A stretch of 63,010 bases of DNA from an uncultured Lachnospiraceae bacterium. GTDB lineage: Bacteria > Bacillota > Clostridia > Lachnospirales > Lachnospiraceae. A program made the position numbers and the translations under genes. Location: the NCBI GenBank assembly GCA_947037115.1, contig CAMQTN010000008.1, positions 1 to 63,010 on the forward strand, read 5' to 3'. The notes beneath the pieces were generated by a model. The model saw nothing but the letters and a program-made list of their open reading frames with translations, was not told the origin of the DNA and ran no database searches. Shown here one piece after another: positions 1-9,000 of the stretch. Each line of letters begins with the position of its first letter. Position 1 is the first letter of the stretch.

Positions 1-112
1 CCATATTACTATAGAAAGTTAAAATACCTTTTTCCCATAGTATTCCTCTATACTATTTAGTAAAGCTATGATCAATCCCTTCACTTATCAGATCTCCTCT
101 CAAATATACTAT

Positions 113-137
113 AAAACCCGCTTGCAATGCAGGCGGG
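113..137 (-). terminator. Terminator of the degraded Rpn-type gene
   Basis: Ten-base arms at 117-126 and 128-137 (one mismatch) around a single base. On the minus strand the hairpin is followed by TTTTAT. It lies just past the stop codon at 144, so it fits a factor-independent terminator for that gene. Confidence 0.7.
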
Positions 138-143
138 CTTTAT

Positions 144-833
144 CTAAAGATTATACTCCTCAAAAAGACGTTTTCTGAGGACAGCATCCTTACCTATTTT
201 ATTAAGGTCATCGATCCGTCCGTTAAAGAGTAGAATATCCACAAGTCTCGCCATTCTCTCGGTGCCTTCTTCACGTCCTTCTTCGCGCCCTTTCTCGCGG
301 CTTTCAGCCATAAACTTTTCCATAATATCACACACGGCCCCAGCACCTCCTTCCGTCTGCTTTAACTCCTGAAATCTTCTTGTAATTTCCGGGAAATTGG
401 GGTTTTCCAAATTTTTGTCGGTAAAACAATCCATCAATTCAGAAATCCTTGTTCCGTCTTTCACCTTCGTATTAACATACACCTCATGGACACCATCCGC
501 TATCCGCTTTCCTGTCTCCCGCAATACTTTGTCAACATGGTAGGCAGTATATCCATCCCCGATAAAATCATTCTCCGAAATATAGACCATATACAAATCA
601 AGAATATCTTCAAAATGCTCTCCCGGTTCCGAATCCCTTACCGTGATGCTGGATGCGTTAAACCGCACTCTCCTGAAGTGGTCGTCATTGTCAGCTCTCT
701 GCACCTCGATGTTACATTTCGTACCGTCACTCATAGTACAAAGGGCATCCTAACGGACGCTTCGACCATAAAGATTACGTTCACTACTTTGTACTATCAC
801 ATCAGTAACGATCAGACCGTCTTGCAATGCATT
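144..833 (-). pseudogene. Degraded Rpn-family PD-(D/E)XK nuclease/transposase
   Basis: The minus-strand frame from 734 to 144 encodes the C-terminal two thirds of a PD-(D/E)XK protein of the Rpn/recombination-promoting nuclease type. It has the NIEVQ active-site motif, a charged helical segment and the REKGREEGREEG stretch typical of these proteins. The same frame continues upstream through recognisable family sequence (NLYGRSVR, then D) but is broken by TAG at 750-752, exactly where the family has Leu in the RLD motif whose Asp binds metal. Another in-frame stop is at 834-836, and beyond it similarity is lost near an IS200-type scrap. I read it as a dead copy with a nonsense mutation and a missing 5' end. 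Translation could restart at 734, but the product would lack the N-terminal part of the nuclease fold. Confident in family and disruption; less so in the exact left boundary of decay. Confidence 0.75.
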
Positions 834-882
834 TTACTTTTTCTATCCATACCTCCATCCATTAATCGCATACTTCCCAATC

Positions 883-899
883 CCCCACTTCAAGTGGGG
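883..899. repeat. Subterminal palindrome, probable IS200/IS605 end
   Basis: Perfect 8-base arms CCCCACTT and AAGTGGGG around one base. It sits about 60 bases downstream of the tnpA remnant's stop codon, where IS200/IS605 elements carry the imperfect palindrome of their right end. It has no T-run on either strand, so it is not an ordinary terminator. The link to the IS is an inference from position. Confidence 0.5.
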
Positions 900-961
900 T
901 GAAAAACGCCCCCAACAGCTCTGTTACTGCTCTCTTGAAAGGCGGGTGTCGCAAGCATACA

Positions 962-1102
962 TTACTTGCTGCCGCTAAAAAGCGGCTCCCTCACTTTCTT
1001 CCGTGCTTCTTCCGACTGTTCCCGGATGTATTTCTTTATGGCATCCTCTGTCACATTTCCTACCGTCGCCACATAATATCCTCGTGCCCAGAATGCTTTA
1101 TT
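962..1102 (-). pseudogene. tnpA: 3' remnant of IS200/IS605-family tnpA
   Basis: The minus strand from 1102 to the TAA at 962-964 reads as the last 46 residues of a Y1 (HUH) transposase. It contains FWARGYYVATVG, the conserved segment near the C-terminus of IS200-type TnpA, then the helix that normally carries the catalytic Tyr (VTEDAIKKYI), then a short basic tail. Just upstream the frame is closed by TGA at 1103-1105 and no HUH motif is found, so most of the gene is gone. It lies between the broken Rpn-type gene and the membrane protein at 1182, and may be what truncated the former. Rest of 735-1181: nothing else recognised. Confidence 0.75.
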
Positions 1103-1181
1103 TCATTTAGCTTACTCTATTCTCCCCAGCATAGCCGGGGATTAGCTATTTCATTTACTGCTAATGTTAAATCCTGCAATA

Positions 1182-2837
1182 CTAATCTTTTATATAAAAT
1201 ACGACCTCCCAATGTTGTCTACCAGAAGGTAATTCTTCTTTTGTAAGAATATGATAACCAGAATCAATCACCTCTTGTTCCGTCAAACCATAATCCTTTA
1301 CAGAAGTAAGTGCAATACAGCTATAGTCCTGATCAGCTATCTTATTTCGAATTTCCACATCGTTATATCGAATACACTTTTCCAGCAGCTCTTCCGTATA
1401 ATCAACCAGGAAAAAGTTTGTCCATAATTTACTGTTCTTATAATTTTCCAACGTAAAAGGTACATTACACTGTGCATGACCATAATCAACGGTTTCAATA
1501 TCGTTCTCCAAACAATAATTGGATAATAACATGGGAACAAGAATATCCCCTTCTTGGGCATATTCCTCCAAAATACTGTAAGAATGTTTCCATGCTTCCC
1601 TTTCCTCATCCGTCATTAAATCGCATTTAAAAAAGAAGGGTGGTGTATACATCATTTGATAAAAGGAACATCCCATCAAAATAGCGCACATTCCCAAAAC
1701 GAATGCTCTGATTTTTGCATATCGCCAGGAATATATTCTATGTAAAACAACAACCGTCGAAGTTATGCAGCATACAATAACGAACGGATACCACAATTGA
1801 AACCAGTATGCGTAATAATTACCCGGGTTCTGCGCTAAATATAATACAATCGGAAACATACAAATCATCTGACAAAACTCGTATGAAAATTCTCTTTTTA
1901 CTTCTTTCTTTTTTGCCAAGTTATATATTGCAATAAAGGCATTCAATACACCGAAAACGATAATACCGACATACACTTTATTAATCTCCCACACCTGTCC
2001 CATCGAAAATTTCAAAGCAAATACCGGCCCCACCTGTTCCTGCATAATTGCCAGCGCCTCAGAAAAATACAACGGAAAAAAACAATCAACCAATATGATG
2101 GAAGCTATGCCCCCCCCCACTCCATATAGTGCTAATAATCCAAACGTTTTTTTAGAACGCATAAAAACATAGACACAGAGTCCAACTACTATAAACACAA
2201 AATATTGTTTGGTATAAAACAAGCCGATAATGATAGCAGCATACAATCCGGGCCGATAATGACCTCTCAGTTCATCCCGGCAGATCGCGCTCATCAATAT
2301 GACTGATAACGTCAATCCCCATTGATCTGGAAACGCCCCAGCAAATCCATCAACCCTAAAATAACAGGAATAGAAAAAAAACATCCCGACGGCAGACAGC
2401 CAATGGCTAGATGTCTTTTTACAAAGCAGCCGGTAAAAGAAGATCGCTCCCACAACTTCAAAAACAAGCGTCACTAGTTCACATATCTGCAACGCATTAA
2501 GAGGTGTGAATGAAAGGATTCGGATGCACGGAGCGAGAATCAACGGCATCAGTATTCCATACACACATGTCGCAGGAGGAATGCTTTGATTCAAAGCAGA
2601 TGCAGCATATAAATTATCGCCCTCTGCAAAATGATAAGCAAATACTACCGAACTCATTTCGCGAACTTCCTTTGGCGTATTATACGCTATGACTGTATAC
2701 CCCTTCTGCAAAACAATACCAAGAAATAGTACCCAAATCATGCAGCAGGCCAACAAGTACAGCGCTGATTTTCCATTTTTTAATACGACTAATCGTTCTC
2801 TCATTAACATCTCTGCCCCTATCCTTCCCTGTCTCAT
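1182..2837 (-). CDS. Polytopic membrane protein, possible GT-C glycosyltransferase
   Basis: 551 residues with about ten hydrophobic helices: one near residues 25-45, a run of helices between 85 and 400, then a soluble C-terminal domain of about 150 residues. The layout (first helix, large loop with acidic residues, many helices, C-terminal soluble domain) resembles GT-C lipid-linked sugar transferases of the ArnT/PMT kind, but I see no diagnostic motif, so the call is structural only. The ATG at 2837 is four bases after the hflX stop, and GAGGAG inside the end of hflX serves as its ribosome binding site, so translation is probably coupled to hflX. The gene is clearly more AT-rich than hflX and those beyond, and it borders mobile-element debris, suggesting later acquisition. 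It could also be a flippase-like or purely structural membrane protein. Confidence 0.6.
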   Translation of the reverse strand: MRQGRIGAEMLMRERLVVLKNGKSALYLLACCMIWVLFLGIVLQKGYTVIAYNTPKEVREMSSVVFAYHFAEGDNLYAASALNQSIPPATCVYGILMPLILAPCIRILSFTPLNALQICELVTLVFEVVGAIFFYRLLCKKTSSHWLSAVGMFFFYSCYFRVDGFAGAFPDQWGLTLSVILMSAICRDELRGHYRPGLYAAIIIGLFYTKQYFVFIVVGLCVYVFMRSKKTFGLLALYGVGGGIASIILVDCFFPLYFSEALAIMQEQVGPVFALKFSMGQVWEINKVYVGIIVFGVLNAFIAIYNLAKKKEVKREFSYEFCQMICMFPIVLYLAQNPGNYYAYWFQLWYPFVIVCCITSTVVVLHRIYSWRYAKIRAFVLGMCAILMGCSFYQMMYTPPFFFKCDLMTDEEREAWKHSYSILEEYAQEGDILVPMLLSNYCLENDIETVDYGHAQCNVPFTLENYKNSKLWTNFFLVDYTEELLEKCIRYNDVEIRNKIADQDYSCIALTSVKDYGLTEQEVIDSGYHILTKEELPSGRQHWEVVFYIKD

Positions 2838-2841
2838 CCTC

Positions 2842-4164
2842 TCAGTTCTCCTCTGTCACTTCATATTTACTGTAATACCCATAATCCTCCTGTCTGCAGT
2901 TCACCCGCATCCGCACACCGTTCTCCAGATATTCCGTCTCATACACCACTGCATTTTCATTCAGATAGGACACCGCCCTGCCATCCGTAAAGGGAATAAG
3001 AAAGGTACATTCTCTATAACCGCCGGAAAGTTTTTTCTCGATCAGGCCGATCAGTTCCTCCATCCCGATCCGTTGTTTGGCAGAAAGATAGACCGCACCG
3101 TCCGTCACCACGGGAAGATGCCCCGTCATGTTTTCCGGTTCTACGCCGGAAAGACCGGGCACCGCATCCGGCGGTACCAGATCTGATTTGTTGTATATAT
3201 AAAGCATGGGAATCCCATCGGCCCCCAGTTTCTTAAGCGTCTGATTCGTGACGGCAATCTGCTCCTTATAGTGTTCGTCGCTGTAATCCACTACCTGTAA
3301 AAGAAGATCCGCCTCTCTTGCCTCCTCCAGCGTGGAGTGAAAAGCCTCCACCAGATTATGGGGCAGCTTATGGATAAATCCTACCGTATCCGACAAAAGG
3401 AACGCATGGTGATCCTCCGGCGCAATTTTGCGGACTGTGGTATCCAGTGTGGCAAACAACATATCCTTTTCAAAAACCCGCTTTCCCGGCCCCTCCGTTT
3501 CATCCTCGCCATAAAGGTCAAGCATGGCATTTAAGAGTGTGGATTTTCCTGCATTGGTGTATCCCACTAACGCCACCCTGGGAAGTCCCGACTTCGCCCG
3601 CCGCTTTCTCTGGGTCTCACGCTCGTTCCCGACTTCCTTTAACTCCCTGCGCAGCTCTGCAAGACGCTGTTCCAGCACGCGCCTGTCAAGCTCCAGCTTT
3701 TTCTCTCCTGCGCCCCTGTTGCTCATGGAACCGCTGGCGCCTCCCTGACGGGAAAGCGCGGCGTGAAGCCCCACAAGTCTCGGCAGCATATATTGCAATC
3801 TGGCTGTCTCTACCTGTAGTTTTGCCTCTCTGGAACGGGCCCTGTTTGCAAAAATATCCAGGATCAGGGCGCTCCTGTCAAGAATCGGTTTTTCCAGCCG
3901 CTCCTGCAGGTTTCGCATCTGCATGGGCGAGAGAGAATTGTCGAAAATAATGACATCTGCGTCACAATCCTGCGCAAGCGCCTTCACCTCATCCACCTTT
4001 CCCGTGCCGATGTAGAAAGCCTTATGCACCGCTTCCAACGTCTGGCAGACCCTGCCCGCCACCTCCATATCACAGGCCTCAGCCAACGCCCCAAGCTCCT
4101 CCAATGAGGTCAGGTAATCTTCCCCGTCATTCAAATTCACGCCAACCAGCAAAACCCGTTCCAT
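2842..4164 (-). CDS. hflX: Ribosome-associated GTPase HflX
   Basis: 440 residues. HflX is a translational GTPase that binds the 50S subunit and splits stalled ribosomes under stress. The glycine-rich HflX domain occupies about residues 1-180 (GTGKVDEV, then FDNSLSPMQMRNL and DRSALILDIF), then a coiled-coil linker, then the G domain with G1 GYTNAGKS (about 200), G3 DTVGF and G4 NKSD. All needed GTP-binding residues are present. The frame is open upstream to 4287, but AGGAGG stands at the right distance from the paired ATGs at 4167 and 4164, and family alignment starts with ERVLLVGV, so I start at 4164. The gene follows the HscC-like gene after two hairpins, and the membrane protein at 2837 follows it directly. 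Confidence 0.93.
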   Translation of the reverse strand: MERVLLVGVNLNDGEDYLTSLEELGALAEACDMEVAGRVCQTLEAVHKAFYIGTGKVDEVKALAQDCDADVIIFDNSLSPMQMRNLQERLEKPILDRSALILDIFANRARSREAKLQVETARLQYMLPRLVGLHAALSRQGGASGSMSNRGAGEKKLELDRRVLEQRLAELRRELKEVGNERETQRKRRAKSGLPRVALVGYTNAGKSTLLNAMLDLYGEDETEGPGKRVFEKDMLFATLDTTVRKIAPEDHHAFLLSDTVGFIHKLPHNLVEAFHSTLEEAREADLLLQVVDYSDEHYKEQIAVTNQTLKKLGADGIPMLYIYNKSDLVPPDAVPGLSGVEPENMTGHLPVVTDGAVYLSAKQRIGMEELIGLIEKKLSGGYRECTFLIPFTDGRAVSYLNENAVVYETEYLENGVRMRVNCRQEDYGYYSKYEVTEEN

Positions 4165-4193
4165 CATACTCCTCCTGCGTTTCACAATCCTGC

Positions 4194-4288
4194 GGAGAAT
4201 GCCCGTATTTTGGGCATTCTCCTGTGTGAGACTTAGTACTTCTCCGCGAAACAGCCTCTGCTGTGAGTGGCTGAAAGTACTTCTCACA
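4194..4288 (-). promoter_or_regulatory. Tandem hairpins between hscC-like gene and hflX
   Basis: Two structures fill this 124-base gap. The first is an 11-bp perfect stem (4194-4204 with 4212-4222) and a 7-base loop. The second is a nested stem: 4225-4231 with 4282-4288, 4235-4241 with 4275-4281, 4252-4256 with 4269-4273. Neither is followed by a T-run, so neither is a simple terminator. A 10-base direct repeat, AGTACTTCTC, lies at 4235 and 4276. Plausible roles are mRNA processing or stability control between the two genes. Confidence 0.5.
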
Positions 4289-5977
4289 CTATTCTTCTAA
4301 ATTCTTCAAAAACTCCCGAAATTCCTTCTTCGCCTGCTCGATCGCGGCAGGTTCATAGGAATCGAGGGCCTGCTCATACTTGTGAAGCTGCTCCGCAATG
4401 CGGTAGCGCCTGTCTCCAAGACTTTCCTCATAAATACGCTCTCCCATGAGCAGAAGGTACTTATTTTCCTCCCTCTCCCTGGGATGAATCTTTAAGTAAG
4501 AAAGGGTCTCAAACCGCTCTTTGATCTCTTCTGGCGTCATGTCCGCATTCTTTCCGCCGAAGACCTGCTTCTCCTTCTTCCCGGTGGACACCACCTTCAC
4601 TTCCACCTCCAGAATAGAATTGATGTCGTAGGTGTAAGTCACATCCACGGACTCCTCCCCGGCAGGCGCGGCGGGCACTTCAATGTTCAATTCCCCCAGC
4701 GAGAGGTTGTTATTGGCAAAACGGCTTTCCCCCTGTAAGACATTGACCCGGATCTTCGTCTGGTTGTCCCGCACCGTATAAAGCCTCTCCGTCCGGCTGG
4801 CCGGTATAATGGTATTTCTCTCAATAATGGGGCAGAAAACGCCGTTCTCATAAATTCCGCGCTCCCACTCCCTGACCACCTCCGTGCCAAGCGTAAACGG
4901 GCAGACGTCCGTGAGAATCACTTCTTTGATGGCCTCATTCCTCTCCTTCATTGCGCCCTGGATGGCCGCGCCAAGCGCCACCGCCTCATCCGGATTGATG
5001 TTGGTGTCCGGGATCGCCCGGAAAAGCTTGCTGACAAACCGGCGGATCACGGGGCTCTTAGTCGCTCCGCCCACCAGCACCACCTTGTCGATATCAGTGA
5101 GACGGATATGTGCATCGGAAAGGCTCCGCCGCACAGGCTGCCTGATCTTGTCAAGCAGCTCCTCACAGGCATGTTCATAAGCCGGAAGCTCCACGGGATA
5201 GGAGTATACCTCCTCCCCGATCTTGCATTCCATGGTAGAAGTCTTCCCCTCCGAGAAGCCGATCTTACACTTATCCGCCTGTTTGTGAATATGGCGCAGC
5301 GTCTTTGCATCCAAAGCCAGTCTGTCAAACTGGGGATATTTTTCAAAGAACATCTCCTCCAACACCGCCGTGAAATCCTCGCCGCCAAGAAAATTATCAC
5401 CGGCCACGGCGCGCACCTCAAGAATCTGGTCGATCCGCTCCAATATGGACACATCAAAGGTGCCTCCTCCCAGGTCAAACACCAGAAAACGCATATGTCC
5501 CTGACTCTGATACAGGCCATAAGCAATGGCTGCCGCCGTTGGCTCACTGATAATCCGCTCCACCTTAAGTCCTGCCAGTTCTCCCGCCCTTCTGGTCGCG
5601 CGGCGCCTCTCGTCATTGAAGTATGCCGGCACGCTGATCACAGCCTCTGTCACAGGTTCCCCCAGAAAGCTCTCTGCATCCTCCTTCAGCGCGCGGAGCA
5701 CAAAGGACGAAAGCTCCTCTGCGGTAAACGATTTGTGCAGCAGATTAAACTTTCTGCCGCTTCCCATATCCCGTTTAAACACGGAGGCCGCGCTTCCCGG
5801 ATAGAGGAGCCCTCTCTCCACCGCCAGGTCTCCCACATAGATCTGCTCCTCCTCATCCATGCTCACCACCGAAGGCGTCAGCCTCTTTCCGAGACGGTTC
5901 GGTATGATCTGCGGCCCTTCCTGTGTGAAACAGGCCGCCAGACTGTTTGTCGTTCCCAAGTCAATTCCGATAATCAT
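4289..5977 (-). CDS. HscC-like Hsp70 chaperone
   Basis: 562 residues, an ATP-dependent Hsp70. The nucleotide-binding domain (about 1-360) shows the phosphate-1 loop IDLGTTNS, the SVPAYFND segment, phosphate-2 FDLGGGTFDVS and the adenosine motif VGGATKSP. A shortened substrate-binding domain follows, with a small helical tail. Length and the MIIGIDLGTTNSLAA start fit the HscC branch (E. coli HscC is about 556) and not DnaK (about 610-640, with a longer lid). It lies 25 bases downstream of a giant J-like/TPR protein, paralleling the known pairing of HscC with dedicated J-proteins, so a specialised chaperone pair is likely. It lacks the grpE-dnaK-dnaJ neighbourhood, so it is not the main housekeeping Hsp70. 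Gene symbol withheld because orthology to E. coli hscC is not proven by the sequence alone. Confidence 0.88.
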   Translation of the reverse strand: MIIGIDLGTTNSLAACFTQEGPQIIPNRLGKRLTPSVVSMDEEEQIYVGDLAVERGLLYPGSAASVFKRDMGSGRKFNLLHKSFTAEELSSFVLRALKEDAESFLGEPVTEAVISVPAYFNDERRRATRRAGELAGLKVERIISEPTAAAIAYGLYQSQGHMRFLVFDLGGGTFDVSILERIDQILEVRAVAGDNFLGGEDFTAVLEEMFFEKYPQFDRLALDAKTLRHIHKQADKCKIGFSEGKTSTMECKIGEEVYSYPVELPAYEHACEELLDKIRQPVRRSLSDAHIRLTDIDKVVLVGGATKSPVIRRFVSKLFRAIPDTNINPDEAVALGAAIQGAMKERNEAIKEVILTDVCPFTLGTEVVREWERGIYENGVFCPIIERNTIIPASRTERLYTVRDNQTKIRVNVLQGESRFANNNLSLGELNIEVPAAPAGEESVDVTYTYDINSILEVEVKVVSTGKKEKQVFGGKNADMTPEEIKERFETLSYLKIHPREREENKYLLLMGERIYEESLGDRRYRIAEQLHKYEQALDSYEPAAIEQAKKEFREFLKNLEE

Positions 5978-6002
5978 TGTTGATCAGATCCCTTCGCTCT
6001 TT

Positions 6003-9000
6003 CTATTTTTTCGGTTCTCTGTGAAACAGCCGCGCTACAAAATTCCGCTGCGGCCCTTCCTTTTTCGTCCGTGCGCGGTCATCCGGTTTTCGGTCAGAGC
6101 CGTTTATACCGCGCATCTTCTCCAGTAAAAATTTCGCATCCAGCGCATCTTCATTCCTCCGGAATGTCTCTTCCAACAATTCCGCCGCCTTATCAAACTC
6201 TCCCTCACTGTAATAAAAGAACCCAAGGTGGAGGGAGGCCTCAAAACATTTCCGGTATCTGCAGCCTCCGCAGGGATTGATCTGCTCCATCTTCTCAAAA
6301 TACTGCTTCGCCTTCTCCTTATTGCCCAATGCCAGCTCAATCCAACCGATCCAGCCCATCCGAATCGGCGCATAATTAGGATGGGACATATAATCCTCCG
6401 GCACGGTGCCTTCCTCCGCCAGAATTTTCAGCGCCATTCCCGCATATTTTGACGCTTCTTCCCGCCTGCCCGTCATATAAAAACTCCTTCCGGCACGCCA
6501 GTAATCCTGAAATCTTTTCATGCTGTCGGTCTGCAGCGCAGCCGCATCCAGATACTTTTCTGCGGATCCGGCATAATCATTAATTTCCGCGAGAACGTCC
6601 GCCCATTTCTGGTGAAAGTGCCCCAGCTCCTCCTTGTCCACGCTCTTTTTCAAAAGCGCCCTCTTTCCCTTCTCCATGGTGGCCAGCGCCTCTTTCACCC
6701 GGTCCATCTTCAGCAGGACAAAGGCAACGTGCCTGAAATACTCTGTCGTATCCCCTGTCTGTGCGTGCCACTCTTCCCCGGCGGAAAGGGCCTCCTCAAA
6801 ACGGCCCGTCGCCTTATAGCAGTCAACAAGAATACCCCACAGCTCCTCGTCATTCGGAAAGACAGCAAGACCGGCGCGGCAGCTTTCAATGGCCTTTCCA
6901 TAGTCCCCTGCCTTTTTCATACATTCCGCCATACCCCAGTATCCCTTGGCGGAAGCATCCTTCTTCTCCATCTCCTCCACAGCCTGCCTGAAAGCCTGGT
7001 ATGCCTTCACAAACTGTCTGTCGTCTTTATAGATATAGCCGATATTTTGCAGAATAATATACCTGTCTCCCCTGTCCACGCCTTCCAGCACTTCCCTGTA
7101 ATCCGCAAGGGATTTTTCATGCTCCATTCCATCGCTGTATAAATATGCTCTGTCCCAAAGACGGTATGCTTTGTTTTCCGTTATCTCCAACTGCTTGTTG
7201 ATGTAGTGGAGGGCCGCATCATAATCTGCTTTTTTCCACGTCCTTTTGTATCGGTTCAGGTATCCGCGGTACAGCCTGTGGTTGGTGTCCCTGTAATATT
7301 CATCCTTCTCCACCGCTTTTTCATAATAGCAGATGGCTTTCGCCCAATTTTTAGCCTCCTCGTGGCAGACACCCATGCCGAAGTAAAATTCTGCATGATC
7401 GTAATTCTCCTCCACCAGCTCATACTCCTTCAACGCTGCGGTATAATTCTGCATATCCCGCAGGAGATTTCCCAGCACCAGATGATAATAAGGCTCCTTC
7501 GGGTCCAACTTCAGGGCTTCACGAACCAGAGCGACAGCATCCAGAAGTTTGTCGTCACTCTCAAACACCAGCGCCTTCTCAAAAATAAGCTCGGCCCGGT
7601 CCAGAGAATCGTCCGGGCGCCCATCATCATCCTGTCTGGACTGTCCGTCTTCCCCTTCCGTCGCGTAGAGAAGCGCATCCAGAAGCTCCATGACCTTCTG
7701 CCGCTCCTCCGCACTCTCCGACAGCATCCGCAGGATCTTCGCCTCCTGGAAACACAGCTTTTGGGAAAACTCCACCTTGTTTTCTCGGGCTCTCTCTATG
7801 ACACCCATCGCATCCTTGTACTGACTGTAATTATAAAATATCATGGCCGCAAAGAGATAGGGCTTGTCGTAGCCCGGATAAATCTCTATGGCGCGGTAGT
7901 AATCATCCACCACCTGCTGTCCTCTCTTTAAGTGATAGCAGGCCTCCTGTCTGACCAGATAGGCAGGATAATAATTTTCATCCGCCGCAAGGATCTCATC
8001 GCACTCCTCAACAGCTCTCTCGTACTCCCTGAAAGAAAGATACTTGTCCGCCAGATAATATTTACAGTCCAGACGGCTTCTCTCATCTCTCTCCATCCCA
8101 ATGGCTGTCCGTGTCTCCCGCTCACCTTCCTCACGGTTCTCCAGACAGAAATAACAGCTGCCCAGCATGCGGTGAACCTGCGCCATCTTGGAAGTTCTTT
8201 CCTCCTCGTCCGCAATCTCCTCCAGACATTTGTGATATTCCCAAAAGACAGGAATCGCCTCCTCGTACCGTTCCAGCCGATAGAGCGTCCACGTCTTGAG
8301 ATTGAGATTATCTTCCTCCTTCGTTGACAGCCTTGGGTCTTTTTCCAGAAGCGCCAGAACTTCCTCAAACCGCTCCATGTTATAGAGTCTGCGTCCCAGA
8401 AAGAGCGGAACTTCCTCTTCCTTTAAATCCTCAAATCCCTCTCCTTTGTCGTAGGCCTCCTGCACCAGCGGCACAAGCCCCTGATTAATCTTGTTTAGCT
8501 CCTCCCGAAGCTCCTCATCCCGGCTGTTTACCCGAAGCAGCTCATTGATATATTTTCCGGCCTGATACCACCGTTCTCTCCGCATCAGATAGCCCAGTGC
8601 AAAATACCTTGCCATATAATATTCAGGCTCCTTCTCAAGCACTGCCTCCCACAGGGCGAAACCTCTCTCCTCATCCCCCGCATCGCTGAAAATTTTGCCG
8701 GTCCAAATCTGCACATAGCTGTCCTCCGGATAGCGTGACAGCAGGCTCTCCGCCAGTTCTTTTCCCTGACCGCTCTCCTCCAGCCTGATATACAGCCGCA
8801 GTCTCTCCACTTCCTCATAAGGATGGTAGAGCCCGTGTCCTGTCATATCCGCAAGGGCCTGCCCGACGCCGTCCGTCTCGCCCTCTTCCAGCTTATTCCT
8901 GATCTCAAAAAACTCTATAATATAGCGGTCGACCTCCTCATCGTCCTCCGGCCCATAGTCCGCCAGCGCCTCAAACAGGCTGTAATCGAGGAAATCATCG

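Noticed and set aside
883..899. Terminator
   Set aside because: No T-run on either strand; position fits an IS end.
4165..4287. N-terminal extension of HflX by 41 residues
   Set aside because: It would be encoded by the structured intergenic hairpins; AGGAGG stands before 4164-4167.
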